Assembly: GCF_006636215.1 (NCBI RefSeq)
Contig: NZ_VIFM01000068.1
Location: forward strand, 1 to 46,459
DNA length: 46,459 bases
Reading direction: 5' to 3'
From: Myxococcus llanfairpwllgwyngyllgogerychwyrndrobwllllantysiliogogogochensis
Lineage (GTDB): Bacteria; Myxococcota; Myxococcia; Myxococcales; Myxococcaceae
The notes below the pieces were generated by a model that searched no databases, was not told the DNA's origin, and worked only from the letters and a program-made list of their open reading frames with translations. Of the stretch, positions 1 through 13,088 are shown piece after piece. Position 1 is the stretch's first letter, and the number at the start of each line of letters is the position of its first letter. The position numbers and the translations under genes were made by a program.

Positions 1-175
1 GGGGGACGCAGGGTGACTCAGGCTGTGGGACAGGGAGCCGGGCGCGGGGCCCTGAGACACGGAAGGCCGAACCGCCGGTCCCTGGAGCACCCTGGCGGCC
101 CGAAAGCCGACCAGCGTGCATGAGGAACACTAACAGAGGACGCCCGGCGCGCTCCCGGTTTTTTCGCCCGGTGTT

Positions 176-192
176 GGCGGGCGGACCCCGCC
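176..192 (-). terminator. weak hairpin downstream of the SppA fusion gene
   Basis: A 6-bp inverted repeat (GGCGGG at 176-181, CCCGCC at 187-192) with a 5-base loop lies 15 bases beyond the stop codon of the minus-strand SppA gene. No T tract follows it on the minus strand, so an intrinsic terminator is only a possibility. Nothing else in bases 1-206 could be supported: no coding frame there shows a start with a ribosome site or a recognisable product. Confidence 0.25.
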
Positions 193-206
193 CCACCGTG
201 GCGTCG

Positions 207-2687
207 TCAGCGAACGGTGAGGGTGAAGGGCATCATCGCCTTCATCCCCGGGCGCAGGAGTTCCAGGTTCACCCCCGCGTCGCGCGCCAGCTGTCGCAAG
301 GCGGCGGGGAAGGGCTCGGAAGGCGCCGGGAGCAGGGCAAGGGCCGCTTGCACGCCCGGCTCCCCGCCCATGCTGGAGAAGAAGCCGCGCGCCTCGCCTA
401 TCAGCACCAGGTCCAGCTCCTCGGCCTGGGGGACGCCCGCGTGTTTGCGAGCGGACTCCACCGCGTCATGCAGGCCGCCCAGCCGGTCCACCAGTCCCCG
501 GGCGAGCGCGTCCGTGCCGCTCCACACCCGGCCTCGGGCGATGGCATCCACCTCCGCCTTGTCCTTCTTGCGCGCGCGGGCCACCTCGGTGATGAACATG
601 TCGTAGGACGCGTCCACCCACTGCTGCACCGCCGTCTGCTGCTCCGGCGTCCAGGGCTGCCAGGTGTCGAAGACGTCCGCCATGGGAGAGCGGCTCAGCG
701 TCTCCTGGCTGATGCCCAGCTTGTCCCCGAGCAGGCCCCGCAGCGCGGGCTTGATGTAGAAGACGCCGATGCTGCCGGTAATCGTCGTGGGCAGCGCCAG
801 CATCTCCGTGGCGCCCATGGCCGCGTAGTAGCCGCCGGACGCCGCCATGTCGCCCATGGAGGCGATGACGGGCTTCACCTTCGCCGCGTCCAGCACCGCC
901 TGGTACATGAGATAGGAGGCCAGCACCTCGCCGCCGCCCGAGTCCACGCGCAGGACGATGGCGACGACGGACGGGTCCGACTTCGCCGACTCCAGCGCGC
1001 GCACCACCGTCTCCGCGCCGGCGATGCGGCTGAAGCCCAGCGGGTCCTCGCGGCTCTTGCCTCCGGCGATGGTGCCCAGCACCGGCACCACGGCGATGCG
1101 GCGACGCTTGCCCCAGCGGTCCTCGCGCTCGTCGCGAGGCGCGTACGCCGCGCTGAAGCGGGCCCGAGGCGCCATCTCCCGCACCTTCCCGTCCAGCTCC
1201 GCGGGGTGGATGATGGCGTCCACGAAGCCCAGCTCCTGGGCCCGCTTCGGCGTGGGCAGGCCCGCGGCCCACAGCTCGCGCAGCTTCTCCACCGGCACCT
1301 TGCGCGACTCCGTCACCGCGCGCTCGTACCAGCTCACCTCGTTGTCCAGGTACGCGCCCACCGCCTCGCGCGACGCGTCGCTCGGCTCGCTGAGGGTGAG
1401 CTGCTCGGGGGCCGTCTTGTACTTGCCCACGCGCGCCACGTCCCACTTCACTCCGAGCTTGTCCATCGTCCCGCCGTAGGTCTGCAGGTGCGCGGCCAGG
1501 CCGTTGATGTGCAGGAAGGACTCCGGCACCGCGTAGATGCGCTCCGCCGCCGTCGCCACGAAGTAGCCCATGTCATCCACCGACAGCAGCACCGCCATCA
1601 CCCGTTTGCCGGACGCGCGCAGCCGCAGCACTGCCTGTCGGAGCTCCTCCGCCTTGCCCCAGTCCACCCCCGGCAGGCCCTCCATCTTCAGCACCACGCC
1701 CGACAACCGCTCGTCCTTCGCGGCCAGGTCCAGCCAGCGCGACAGCCGCAGGAACGGGTCCGCCTCGCTCACCCCGAGCACCGCCAGGAGCGGACTGCCT
1801 CCGCTGGCCAGCACGTCGTTCAAGTCGAGCATCGTGACGACGCCCCCGGGCGGACGCAGCGAGCGATAGCTCTCCGAAGACAGGCGCACACCCACGACAT
1901 GGTCCGTGCCGTCCTCGCCGCCGCCCGCCGCGTACGTGACGCCGATGTGCCCGGTGTCCACCGTCGCCGCCAACTGGAGCGCCAGCGGTACGCCGCTGAC
2001 GAAGCCGTGCGACACGCCTCCGCCCAGCCGCAGCCCTGGAATCACCTCCGCCTGGAGCGTGTACGTCGCCTGACCCTGGCGGAAGGCCCCCTCGGAGAAG
2101 AGCCAGTCGATGCCCAGCGTGAAGCGCTCGTCCAGCGGGCGCAGGCCCAGGCCGAAGTCGTACTTGCGTTTGACCTCCAGGCTCTCCTCGGTGGGCGCGT
2201 TGAGGTCCTTCACCACCGCCGCCAGCGACAGGGCGCGCACGGGCCGGGCGGTGAGGCCCACGTCGAACGTGTCCAGCGCGTCGATGTCGTCATCGTCGGA
2301 GCTGAAGCCGTGCCAGGAGCCGCCCAGTTGCAGCGTGGGCGAGCCCAGCGACAGGCCCAGCGACGTGCGCCGGTAGTCCGGCTCGTGACGCCCGCGAATC
2401 CACTCCATTGACGCGCCCAGGCCCAGGCCCAGGAGCTGCGCGCCCAGGAAGACGCCGTCCGCGACGCTGTCCCGCTCCAGGTTGCGCTCGTGCAGGTAGA
2501 ACAGCTGCCCGGAGCGGACGAAGCCCAACCCGGCCGGGTTGAGCGACAGGGCGGTGGCCTCGTCGACCAGGGCCGCGCCGGTGGGCGGCAGCGTCATCCC
2601 CCGCGTGGGGACGGGGGCCTGGACGATGGTGCTCGTCTGAGCGAGCGCGAGCGACGGGAGCAGCAGCAGGAGGGCGAGCAGGCGCAT
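207..2687 (-). CDS. sppA: Outer-membrane barrel-like domain fused to SppA-type signal peptide peptidase
   Basis: 826 residues. A signal peptide (1-16, ending ALA) is followed by about 260 residues rich in alternating hydrophobic/Gly strands, with an NPAGLGF motif (50-56) like outer-membrane beta-barrel proteins of the PorV/FadL-like type. Residues about 285-800 are a double-domain SppA (protease IV, peptidase S49). The general-base Lys is in VGKYKTAPE (K424, matching E. coli SppA K209) and the nucleophile Ser is in MAASGGYY (S617, matching S409), so the Ser/Lys dyad is intact. SppA normally sits in the inner membrane and degrades cleaved signal peptides; here there is no membrane anchor but a barrel-like N-terminus, so the protease could be periplasmic or held at the outer membrane (inference). 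It is the last gene of a minus-strand run after two PEGA proteins; 48 bases separate it from the upstream stop. ATG start with an obvious signal peptide. Confidence 0.88.
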   Translation of the reverse strand: MRLLALLLLLPSLALAQTSTIVQAPVPTRGMTLPPTGAALVDEATALSLNPAGLGFVRSGQLFYLHERNLERDSVADGVFLGAQLLGLGLGASMEWIRGRHEPDYRRTSLGLSLGSPTLQLGGSWHGFSSDDDDIDALDTFDVGLTARPVRALSLAAVVKDLNAPTEESLEVKRKYDFGLGLRPLDERFTLGIDWLFSEGAFRQGQATYTLQAEVIPGLRLGGGVSHGFVSGVPLALQLAATVDTGHIGVTYAAGGGEDGTDHVVGVRLSSESYRSLRPPGGVVTMLDLNDVLASGGSPLLAVLGVSEADPFLRLSRWLDLAAKDERLSGVVLKMEGLPGVDWGKAEELRQAVLRLRASGKRVMAVLLSVDDMGYFVATAAERIYAVPESFLHINGLAAHLQTYGGTMDKLGVKWDVARVGKYKTAPEQLTLSEPSDASREAVGAYLDNEVSWYERAVTESRKVPVEKLRELWAAGLPTPKRAQELGFVDAIIHPAELDGKVREMAPRARFSAAYAPRDEREDRWGKRRRIAVVPVLGTIAGGKSREDPLGFSRIAGAETVVRALESAKSDPSVVAIVLRVDSGGGEVLASYLMYQAVLDAAKVKPVIASMGDMAASGGYYAAMGATEMLALPTTITGSIGVFYIKPALRGLLGDKLGISQETLSRSPMADVFDTWQPWTPEQQTAVQQWVDASYDMFITEVARARKKDKAEVDAIARGRVWSGTDALARGLVDRLGGLHDAVESARKHAGVPQAEELDLVLIGEARGFFSSMGGEPGVQAALALLPAPSEPFPAALRQLARDAGVNLELLRPGMKAMMPFTLTVR

Positions 2688-2735
2688 ACGCGCCAGGACT
2701 CTAGGCCGCGCCCGCCCGAGGACAAGCGCCGCGTG

Positions 2736-3947
2736 TCACCAGTCCTCGGTTCCGGACACCCCGTCGAGCGGGTCATCCACCTTCTTCTTCTTTTTCTCCT
2801 CGGAGCGGGTGCGTCCGCCGCGGTCCTCCGCGCCCCAGTCCTCGGTGCCGCCCCGGTTGTCGAGCGGGTCGGAGCTGCGCACCACCTTCTCGCCGCCACC
2901 CTCGCTGGTGTTCACCATCTGATTCACCATGCGCTCCATCTCCTGCTTGAGCTGACCGAACTCGTCGCCCTGGAGCACCACGCGGCGGCTTCCGAGCTTC
3001 TTGCCGTTGCGCAAGTCGTAGTAGCCCAGGATGAGCTCGGAGCCCTCGCCCGAGGCCTTCACCGTGCCCACCATGGCGCGCTCCAGGCCCATGGACTTGC
3101 CCAGCCCCGCCACGCCGTTGGCCTGGGGGATGCCACGCGACACTTCGCTGGCCACGCGGTCCAGCTGCGCGTCGTAGGCCTTGTACGAGGCGGTGGGCAC
3201 CAGCTCCGTGCTCACCTCCACGTCGTCCGGCGTCACCTCCATGAGCTGGCCGAACTGGCGGAAGCCCGGCCGTTCGATGCGCAACAGATGCTTGCCCACC
3301 GCCAGCGCGGGAATCGTCACCGGCGTGTGGCCGGCCAGTTCACCATCCACGTAGACACGGGCGCCAGCGGGCCGCGACTTCACCGTGGCGCTGCCGCGCA
3401 GCTGGGACGTGCGGCCGGTGGCCACCTGCACGCGCAGGGCGATGAAGTCCCGGCTGAAGCGCTTGGGGTTGAGCTCGAAGGTCGGCGACACGGCGATGAG
3501 GTCGATGAGGACGAGCTTCGCCTCCTCCACGTCGCCACGCAGGTGCAGGAGCGCCGCGTACAGCGCCAGCGACTCGCACAGGGGCGAGCAACCCCTCATG
3601 GACGACGGCGCGCCGTTGAGCTCCTTGAGGGTGGCGCGGACCTTCGCCTCCGCCTCGTCGTACTCCTTCTTGTCGAAGGCGGCGGCGCTCTCCGAGTACC
3701 CCTTGCGGGCACGCTCGAGCGCGGACTGGGCGGCGGGGTCTCCGGGCAGGCCGAAGAGCTCCTCGGGTTTGCGCACGGTGAAGCCGGAGAAGTTCCCCAG
3801 CGCCTCGTTCATGTAGCCCTCCATCTGGACCGCGTTGGCCTCGGAGGCCGGGTCCATGGGGACGAGGAGGCTGGAGACACGCCGGGCCGGGGCGGGGGAC
3901 GCCGCCAGGGCGAGCGAGGGAAGCAGGGCGAGGACGAGGGCTCTCAT
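2736..3947 (-). CDS. Secreted PEGA-domain protein with TPR-like region
   Basis: 403 residues. Signal peptide about 1-16 (LALLPSLALAA). Residues 80-160 look helical and TPR-like, with two Cys (120, 124) in MRGCSPLCESL that could form a disulfide. A PEGA domain occupies about 185-250 (SRPAGARVYVDGELAGHTPV...LRIERPGF). PEGA domains are small beta-sandwiches found in surface or envelope proteins; no enzymatic motif is seen. The charged C-terminal tail carries the same short acidic motif twice, DPLDNRGGTEDW (about 362-373) and DPLDGVSGTEDW at the very end, separated by a lysine run (EEKKKKK). The next gene upstream encodes another PEGA protein of similar plan, so the two are probably diverged duplicates. 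Exact role unknown. Confidence 0.8.
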   Translation of the reverse strand: MRALVLALLPSLALAASPAPARRVSSLLVPMDPASEANAVQMEGYMNEALGNFSGFTVRKPEELFGLPGDPAAQSALERARKGYSESAAAFDKKEYDEAEAKVRATLKELNGAPSSMRGCSPLCESLALYAALLHLRGDVEEAKLVLIDLIAVSPTFELNPKRFSRDFIALRVQVATGRTSQLRGSATVKSRPAGARVYVDGELAGHTPVTIPALAVGKHLLRIERPGFRQFGQLMEVTPDDVEVSTELVPTASYKAYDAQLDRVASEVSRGIPQANGVAGLGKSMGLERAMVGTVKASGEGSELILGYYDLRNGKKLGSRRVVLQGDEFGQLKQEMERMVNQMVNTSEGGGEKVVRSSDPLDNRGGTEDWGAEDRGGRTRSEEKKKKKVDDPLDGVSGTEDW

Positions 3948-4002
3948 GGGGTAACCTCTGAAACGAGCGACGCGAGCGGCGAACCGTCATTCAACCCGTG
4001 GC

Positions 4003-5538
4003 TCAGAAGCCTGTTCCTCCGGTGATGGGATTGAAGGGACGGCCCTTGTCCTGGGTCGCCACGAAGACGGCGCCCGCCGTCACCGCCGCCACGCCACCGA
4101 CGGCGGCCCAGAACCAGGGCCGCTTCAGCAGGGACACGCCCGTGCCACCGCTCTCCGCGACGCGGGGCGACATGGCGCCGTGGATGAAGTCGCGGACCTG
4201 CTGCGCGGCCGCCTCGGGGCCCCGCTTGCGGTCCTTGCCCGACAGGTCGATTTCCACGCCGCGCAGCCGGGCCTGGGTGCGCACGTCCCAGACCTGGAGC
4301 TCCGCCTGGAGGCGGCCCTTCTTGTCCTGGGACACTGCGGCCAGCACCAGGTAGCGGGCATCCAGGCGCTCGGCGATGGCGCCCGTCTCGGGAGGCAGCG
4401 TCTCGCTGTCGAAGGCCTCCTGCGAGCCGGCGCGCACGGCGGCCTCGCGGATGGCGGACAGGCCCGGCCCGGGCACAAGCGTCGCCTTCACCTCGGCGCT
4501 CCCGGTGGACTTCACCTCCGCGTACTGGGCGAAGGACGTGTAGCCCGGCAGCGTCACGATGACGGCGTGGTGGCCGGCGGGGACGGACACGCCCTTGAGC
4601 GGCGTGACGCCGAGCTCCTGGCCGCGCACGTGGACCTGCGCGCCCGCGGGCTGGGACTCCACGGCGAGGGTGCCAGCGGGCCGCGCGCTCACTTCGGCGC
4701 GCGCCTCGTCGAAGGCCTTCTGCACGTCCTGACCGAAGAGCGCCTTGTCCGGGCGGGTGGCGGGCTCGGCCACCACGGAGCGGATGAAGGACTCCTTCGC
4801 GCCAGCCGCGTCGCCATTGAGCATCCGGGCCGCGCCGAGGAACAGGAACGCCTCACCCAGCCGCTCGGGCCGCAGCTCACCGGGGGCCTGCTCGTACGCC
4901 TCGGCGGCCGCGCGGAACTTCGCCTCGGCGACCTCCGGGTCCAGGTTGTCGTAGGCGGCCCGGCCGTCCTCGAACAGCCCGTCGGCCTTCGTCAGCGGCG
5001 TCGGCTCCGGGGGCGGGAAGGCCGCGCCCAGGTCCACGAACTGCACGTCTCCGCCGCGCTGCAGGTGACGCGTCAATTCCGTCTCCAGCTTCAGCGCCGC
5101 GGCGGACGCAGCCGAGGCTCGGGCGACGGAGAAGAGCGCCACGGGGCCGGTGGACACGGCGGGCGTGGCGGCCAGCGACGGCCTCGTGCTGGGCTTCTCC
5201 GGCTCGGTGGCGCTCGGAGGGGGCGGCGCCACCGGCGTGGCCACCGCGGCGGGCGGAGGCTTCGCGGCGGGCGCCTCGGGCTTGTTGGTGGGGTGCGGCT
5301 TCGAGTCCGGCTCTCCGAAGACCATGGGCTCCGGGGACGCGACGTCGTTCGTGTCCGCCGTGTCCGTGTCCTCCACGGGCGGGGCTTTCTTCACGTCCCT
5401 GCCCGAGGGCTTCTTCTTCACCACCTTGGTGGGCACGGCCTTCTTGCGCGCGGACTTCTTGCGCGTCGTCTGGGCATGAGCGGGAAGGACGGCCAGCAGC
5501 AGGGTGAGGAGCAGGGCGATTCGGCGGAACGTAGTCAC
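4003..5538 (-). CDS. PEGA-domain protein with C-terminal transmembrane segment
   Basis: 511 residues if translation starts at the GTG at 5538, which begins a clear signal peptide (VTTFRRIALLLTLLLAVLPA). The frame remains open for 52 more codons upstream but that part would overlap the parE gene and is GC-rich nonsense in character. After the signal peptide come a Lys-rich stretch (25-52), a Pro/Ala-rich linker (70-130), TPR-like helices (185-285), and a PEGA domain (about 289-356, SQPAGAQVHVRGQELGVTPL). A hydrophobic span (about 476-493, FWAAVGGVAAVTAGAVFV) near the C-terminus probably anchors it. No catalytic motif is visible. It lies 97 bases after parE and 55 bases before the second PEGA gene; the same order of blocks in both suggests duplication. 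Function unknown; an envelope role is inferred from the export signal. Confidence 0.78.
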   Translation of the reverse strand: MTTFRRIALLLTLLLAVLPAHAQTTRKKSARKKAVPTKVVKKKPSGRDVKKAPPVEDTDTADTNDVASPEPMVFGEPDSKPHPTNKPEAPAAKPPPAAVATPVAPPPPSATEPEKPSTRPSLAATPAVSTGPVALFSVARASAASAAALKLETELTRHLQRGGDVQFVDLGAAFPPPEPTPLTKADGLFEDGRAAYDNLDPEVAEAKFRAAAEAYEQAPGELRPERLGEAFLFLGAARMLNGDAAGAKESFIRSVVAEPATRPDKALFGQDVQKAFDEARAEVSARPAGTLAVESQPAGAQVHVRGQELGVTPLKGVSVPAGHHAVIVTLPGYTSFAQYAEVKSTGSAEVKATLVPGPGLSAIREAAVRAGSQEAFDSETLPPETGAIAERLDARYLVLAAVSQDKKGRLQAELQVWDVRTQARLRGVEIDLSGKDRKRGPEAAAQQVRDFIHGAMSPRVAESGGTGVSLLKRPWFWAAVGGVAAVTAGAVFVATQDKGRPFNPITGGTGF

Positions 5539-5635
5539 GGCGCCGGATGCTAGCCGAGCGAGGGGAGCCCCGTCACGGCCCTCCGCCCCGGGGGCAATCC
5601 GGGGCGGGGGGGACCCGCGGCAGGATGACGGATGG

Positions 5636-9952
<4,317 letters not shown>

Positions 9953-10345
9953 GCTCTTCAAACCCAGGTGAGAACGTCTCGTACCCGAACGCGGTGCGTG
10001 ACTCGCGCACTCCGCGCCATGGAATCTGGAAGCTGTAACAAAGCGGCGGGACTACCATGGCCCCCTGACAATTGGAACGAATTCGGGGGGTTGCGTATCC
10101 TCGGAGGCATCCTACCTGAAAGCCCGTCCAGTTCGGTCCCAAGGTGAAACATCCCTGTAACCCCTTGGAATTCCGAGGGCGAGGGCCCGTAGGACTCACC
10201 TGGGGACGGGACGGTGGGTGCGGGTAGGAGAGGACGCCCGGTTGGCTCCTGGGAGGCCCTGGGCAGGTAGGACAGGGTGGGCTTGCTCCCTTGCCCGGGC
10301 CTCGACGCGGCGTGCTGGAGACGGGGGTATGAAGCAGGGCGAGCG
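9953..10345. other. intergenic region between divergent parC and AraC-family genes
   Basis: This 393-base stretch separates two divergently read genes and should hold both promoters. It includes a somewhat more AT-rich part around 10060-10175 (for example GGAACGAATTC and GGAATTCC). I could not find a convincing -35/-10 pair, sigma54 box, RNA gene or conserved small reading frame in it. Confidence 0.5.
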
Positions 10346-11197
10346 ATGACCCAGGTCCATTCCTTCTACCGTGCGCTCGCGCCTCCCGAGCCCCTGCGCC
10401 CGTTCATCCAGGCCTTCTGGCTGTACGACGGGTATCGGCCCGGGCATGGGCTGGAGCGAGTGCTGCCCACGGGAACGCTGGAGCTGGTGATTCCTTTGGC
10501 GGGGCAGCGACTGGAGTGGCGGGAGCTGGATGGTGAGGCGGGGGCGTGCGCGGAGGCGTTGGTCTCTGGTCCTCGGCGCGCGGCGTTCGATGTTCCCACG
10601 GCGCAGCAGTCCATGCTCGCGGGAGTCCACTTCCGCGCGGGGGGCGCCTGGCCCCTCTTGGGCGTTCCCCTGGATGCGCTGGCCGGGCGGCACGTGGAGC
10701 TGTCCTCGTTGTGGGGGCCTGTCGCGACGCGGTGGGTGGCGCGACTCTCAGAGGCGTCGAGTGACGAGGAGCGCTTCGCGCTTCTGGGCACGGCGTTCCT
10801 TGCCCGGCATGCGTCGCTCCGGGCCGTGCATGAGGCGGTGTGGACGGCGCTGGGGCGACTTCGAGCGAGTACGGCGGACGTGCCTGTCTCTTCGCTCGTC
10901 GCGGGCTCGGGCTTGAGTCACCGCAGGTTCATCGAGTTGTTCCGGCGCGAGGTGGGACTGACGCCGCGAGACTTCCTCCGGGTCCGCCGCTTCCAGCAGG
11001 CACTCCAGCGCACGAGAGAGGACGCGACGGCGTCGCTCACCTGGCTGGCGCATGAAGCGGGGTACTGCGACCAGTCCCACTGGTTGCTCGAATGCCGGAA
11101 GCTCTCCGGATTGGCTCCGGGGGCCCTGTCAGCGGCCGCTCGCGGCGCCACGGCGCTGCCGCCCGAGGAGCGGGGTCAAATGCTTCCTATTGGGTGA
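10346..11197 (+). CDS. AraC-family transcriptional regulator
   Basis: 283 residues from the ATG at 10346; an in-frame start 23 codons earlier would add a sequence without similarity to the family's usual beginning (PLRPFIQAFWLYDG close to the N-terminus). The N-terminal part resembles the DUF6597-type sensor region seen in one-component AraC regulators (LPTGTLELVIPL). The C-terminal third is the double helix-turn-helix: SGLSHRRFIELFRREVGLTP and LAHEAGYCDQSHW. It most likely controls itself and the adjacent NAD(P)-binding gene, which starts 27 bases after its stop on the same strand. Ligand unknown. Confidence 0.88.
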   Translation: MTQVHSFYRALAPPEPLRPFIQAFWLYDGYRPGHGLERVLPTGTLELVIPLAGQRLEWRELDGEAGACAEALVSGPRRAAFDVPTAQQSMLAGVHFRAGGAWPLLGVPLDALAGRHVELSSLWGPVATRWVARLSEASSDEERFALLGTAFLARHASLRAVHEAVWTALGRLRASTADVPVSSLVAGSGLSHRRFIELFRREVGLTPRDFLRVRRFQQALQRTREDATASLTWLAHEAGYCDQSHWLLECRKLSGLAPGALSAAARGATALPPEERGQMLPIG

Positions 11198-11224
11198 GGC
11201 ACTGGCGCGCGCATCTTGCCGCGC

Positions 11225-12073
11225 ATGAACGTCATCCTGGGTGCAACGGGAGTGGTGGGAAGCGCGGTCCTCGACGAGCTCGTGAAGCGGGGTGTGCCCA
11301 CGCGGGCGGCGTTTCGCTCGCGAGTACCGGACCCTCGCGCCACACAGCATGCGCGTGTCGACTTGAGCACGGGCGAAGGACTGGAGGCATGTCTGGACGG
11401 TGCGCGGACGGTGTTCCTCGCGACGGGGGACATGGTCGACCAGGTCGGCGCCGAGGTGCGAGTCATCGAGGCCGCGCGTCGCGCGGGGGTGAACAGGCTG
11501 GTGAAGCTCTCGATTCTCTGTGCGGGGAGCGAGGCGTTCTTCCTGGCTCGTGTCCACTGCGCCATCGAGCGTGAGCTGGAGCGCTCGGGAATCCCGAACA
11601 CCGTGCTCCGGCCTGGGGGCTTCATGCAGAACTTCGTCACGTACTACGGCCACGCGCTGAAAACCGAAGGGGTGCTGCGCCTGCCATGGGGCGATGGAGA
11701 GGAGAGTCCCATCGACGCGAGGGACATCGCCCGCGTGGCGGCGGTGTGTCTGACGTCCGAGTCCTTCACGGGGAGGCACCTGGACCTCTGCGGCCCCAAG
11801 GCGATGACGTATCAGGAGATGACGCGCGTTCTCGGTCAGGCGGCGGGCCGCGAGCTCAGGTACGAGTCCATCCCTGACGGGGGGTTTCGCGAGGCGATGC
11901 TGCCGTATGCCGTGAGCCCCGCGCACGTCGAGGGGCTCATCGACATGTTCCGCTTCCACCGAGAGGGCCGGGCACCCAGGGCCAGCGACGCTGTGCTCGA
12001 AGTTACGGGCACTCCGCCGCGCTCCTTCGAAGACTTTGCTCGGGAGCATGCCGGGTCATGGCGCGAGGACTGA
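11225..12073 (+). CDS. NmrA-like NAD(P)-binding (atypical SDR) protein
   Basis: 282 residues from the ATG at 11225; a TTG three codons earlier is possible. The N-terminus carries the Rossmann dinucleotide motif GATGVVGSAV (about 6-15). The middle has VNRLVKLS and the LRPGGFMQNF motif typical of the NmrA/SDR_a5 group, in which the classical Tyr-Lys pair is replaced or absent and members act as sensors, quinone reductases or isoflavone-reductase-like enzymes. It lies directly after an AraC-type regulator (27-base gap) and probably forms its target operon. The substrate cannot be inferred. Its end faces a minus-strand gene 39 bases away. Confidence 0.85.
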   Translation: MNVILGATGVVGSAVLDELVKRGVPTRAAFRSRVPDPRATQHARVDLSTGEGLEACLDGARTVFLATGDMVDQVGAEVRVIEAARRAGVNRLVKLSILCAGSEAFFLARVHCAIERELERSGIPNTVLRPGGFMQNFVTYYGHALKTEGVLRLPWGDGEESPIDARDIARVAAVCLTSESFTGRHLDLCGPKAMTYQEMTRVLGQAAGRELRYESIPDGGFREAMLPYAVSPAHVEGLIDMFRFHREGRAPRASDAVLEVTGTPPRSFEDFAREHAGSWRED

Positions 12074-12112
12074 GGCCCGAGCCGGGGGAGGGCCTGGTCC
12101 ACGGGCTTCGTT

Positions 12113-12553
12113 TCAGAGGCAGCCCCGCGCGCGGGTGGGTTCTCCCTTGGGTTGCTGTGGGGGCGCGGCGCTCCCCAGGTCCCAGTCGTCGAGCCGGTCG
12201 ATGTCCGTGATGGCGCCCGCGAACAGGCCGAGGGCACCGCGGCTCTTCGCGCGAAAGGTGCCTCGCACGATGACATAGCGAGGAGGAGTGCGCTCCTTCG
12301 AATCCCACGCCTCGCCGAGCACGAGCCACACCGCGCTCATGGGAACGCCATGCTGATGGTCCTGGGGATTGAAGTAGAGGGCCGTGCCTTCATGTTCGAA
12401 GGTCCCATAGCCGACGACCTCGACGCGCTTGCCGTCGTAGGCTTCAGGGGCCGCGAGCAGTCGTACCACTGAGACGGACTCGACAGCCGGAGAGGGACCG
12501 CTCGCGCCTGCGACGGCCAGGTAGACGACGAATGCGATGGTGACGGGCTTCAT
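12113..12553 (-). CDS. Exported 146-residue protein, copy 2 of a tandem pair; candidate immunity protein
   Basis: 146 residues, not matching a family I recognise. An N-terminal signal-like stretch (MKPVTIAFVVYLAVAGASG) suggests export to the periplasm. The core has LAAPEAYDGKRVEVVGYG, DHQHGVPMSAVWLVLG, VRGTFRA and GAITDIDRL, suggesting a small beta-rich, OB-like fold; the C-terminus has a single conserved Cys (RGCL). It is about 70% identical by eye (about 102 of 146 positions, no gaps) to the gene 12 bases upstream. Both follow a gene for a JAMM-ended RHS protein on the same strand. Duplicated small genes behind a polymorphic toxin are often immunity genes, but that role is an inference here. 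Confidence 0.7.
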   Translation of the reverse strand: MKPVTIAFVVYLAVAGASGPSPAVESVSVVRLLAAPEAYDGKRVEVVGYGTFEHEGTALYFNPQDHQHGVPMSAVWLVLGEAWDSKERTPPRYVIVRGTFRAKSRGALGLFAGAITDIDRLDDWDLGSAAPPQQPKGEPTRARGCL

Positions 12554-12565
12554 GATTCGCGCGAC

Positions 12566-13006
12566 TCAGCGACAGCCCTGCGTCCGAGTGGGCTCATTCT
12601 TCGGCTGCGTGGGGAGCGCGGGGGAATCCATGACCCAGTCCTCGAGGCGGTCGATGTCGGTGATGGCTCCCGAGAAGAGACCCATTGCACCGCGGCCCTC
12701 CGCGCGAAAGGTTCCTCTCACGACGACGTAGCCCGGAGGCGAACCCGCTTTGGGCGCCCCCGTCTGTCCAAGCACGAGCCACACCGCGCTCATGGGAACG
12801 CCATGCTGGTGATCCTGGGCGTTGAGGTAGAGCGCAGTGCCTGTTGAGTCGAAGGACCCGTAGCCGACAACCTGGATGCGCTTGCCGTCGTAGGCCTCGG
12901 GGGCCGCGAGCAGTCGTACCAGGGAGACCAGTTCGAAAGAAGATGCGGGCGCGTCCGCACCCGTGACGGCCAGGTAGGCGACGAATGCGATGGTGATGGG
13001 CTTCAT
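12566..13006 (-). CDS. Exported 146-residue protein, copy 1 of a tandem pair; candidate immunity protein
   Basis: 146 residues from the ATG at 13006. A longer open frame upstream would run into the end of the RHS gene and lacks the signal-like start (MKPITIAFVAYLAVTGADA) that the sister copy shares. It has the same blocks as the sister: LAAPEAYDGKRIQVVGYG, DHQHGVPMSAVWLVLG, VRGTFRAEGRG, GAITDIDRLEDW and a terminal GCR. It starts 82 bases after the RHS stop codon, with no obvious terminator between them, so it may be expressed with the RHS gene. No catalytic motif is visible. Function unknown; partner or immunity protein of the RHS effector is the working hypothesis. Confidence 0.7.
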   Translation of the reverse strand: MKPITIAFVAYLAVTGADAPASSFELVSLVRLLAAPEAYDGKRIQVVGYGSFDSTGTALYLNAQDHQHGVPMSAVWLVLGQTGAPKAGSPPGYVVVRGTFRAEGRGAMGLFSGAITDIDRLEDWVMDSPALPTQPKNEPTRTQGCR

Positions 13007-13088
13007 GAACTCTCCCGGCTGGGTTGCCTCCCGCGTGGAGCCATCAGCGTTCCGCGCGAGAGGAGAACGTCTCGGTTGTGATTCCGCT

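Noticed and set aside
140..170. T run (TTTTTT at about 159-164) after a GC-rich stretch as a plus-strand terminator
   Set aside because: The stem is only about 4 bp and no plus-strand gene is seen before it.
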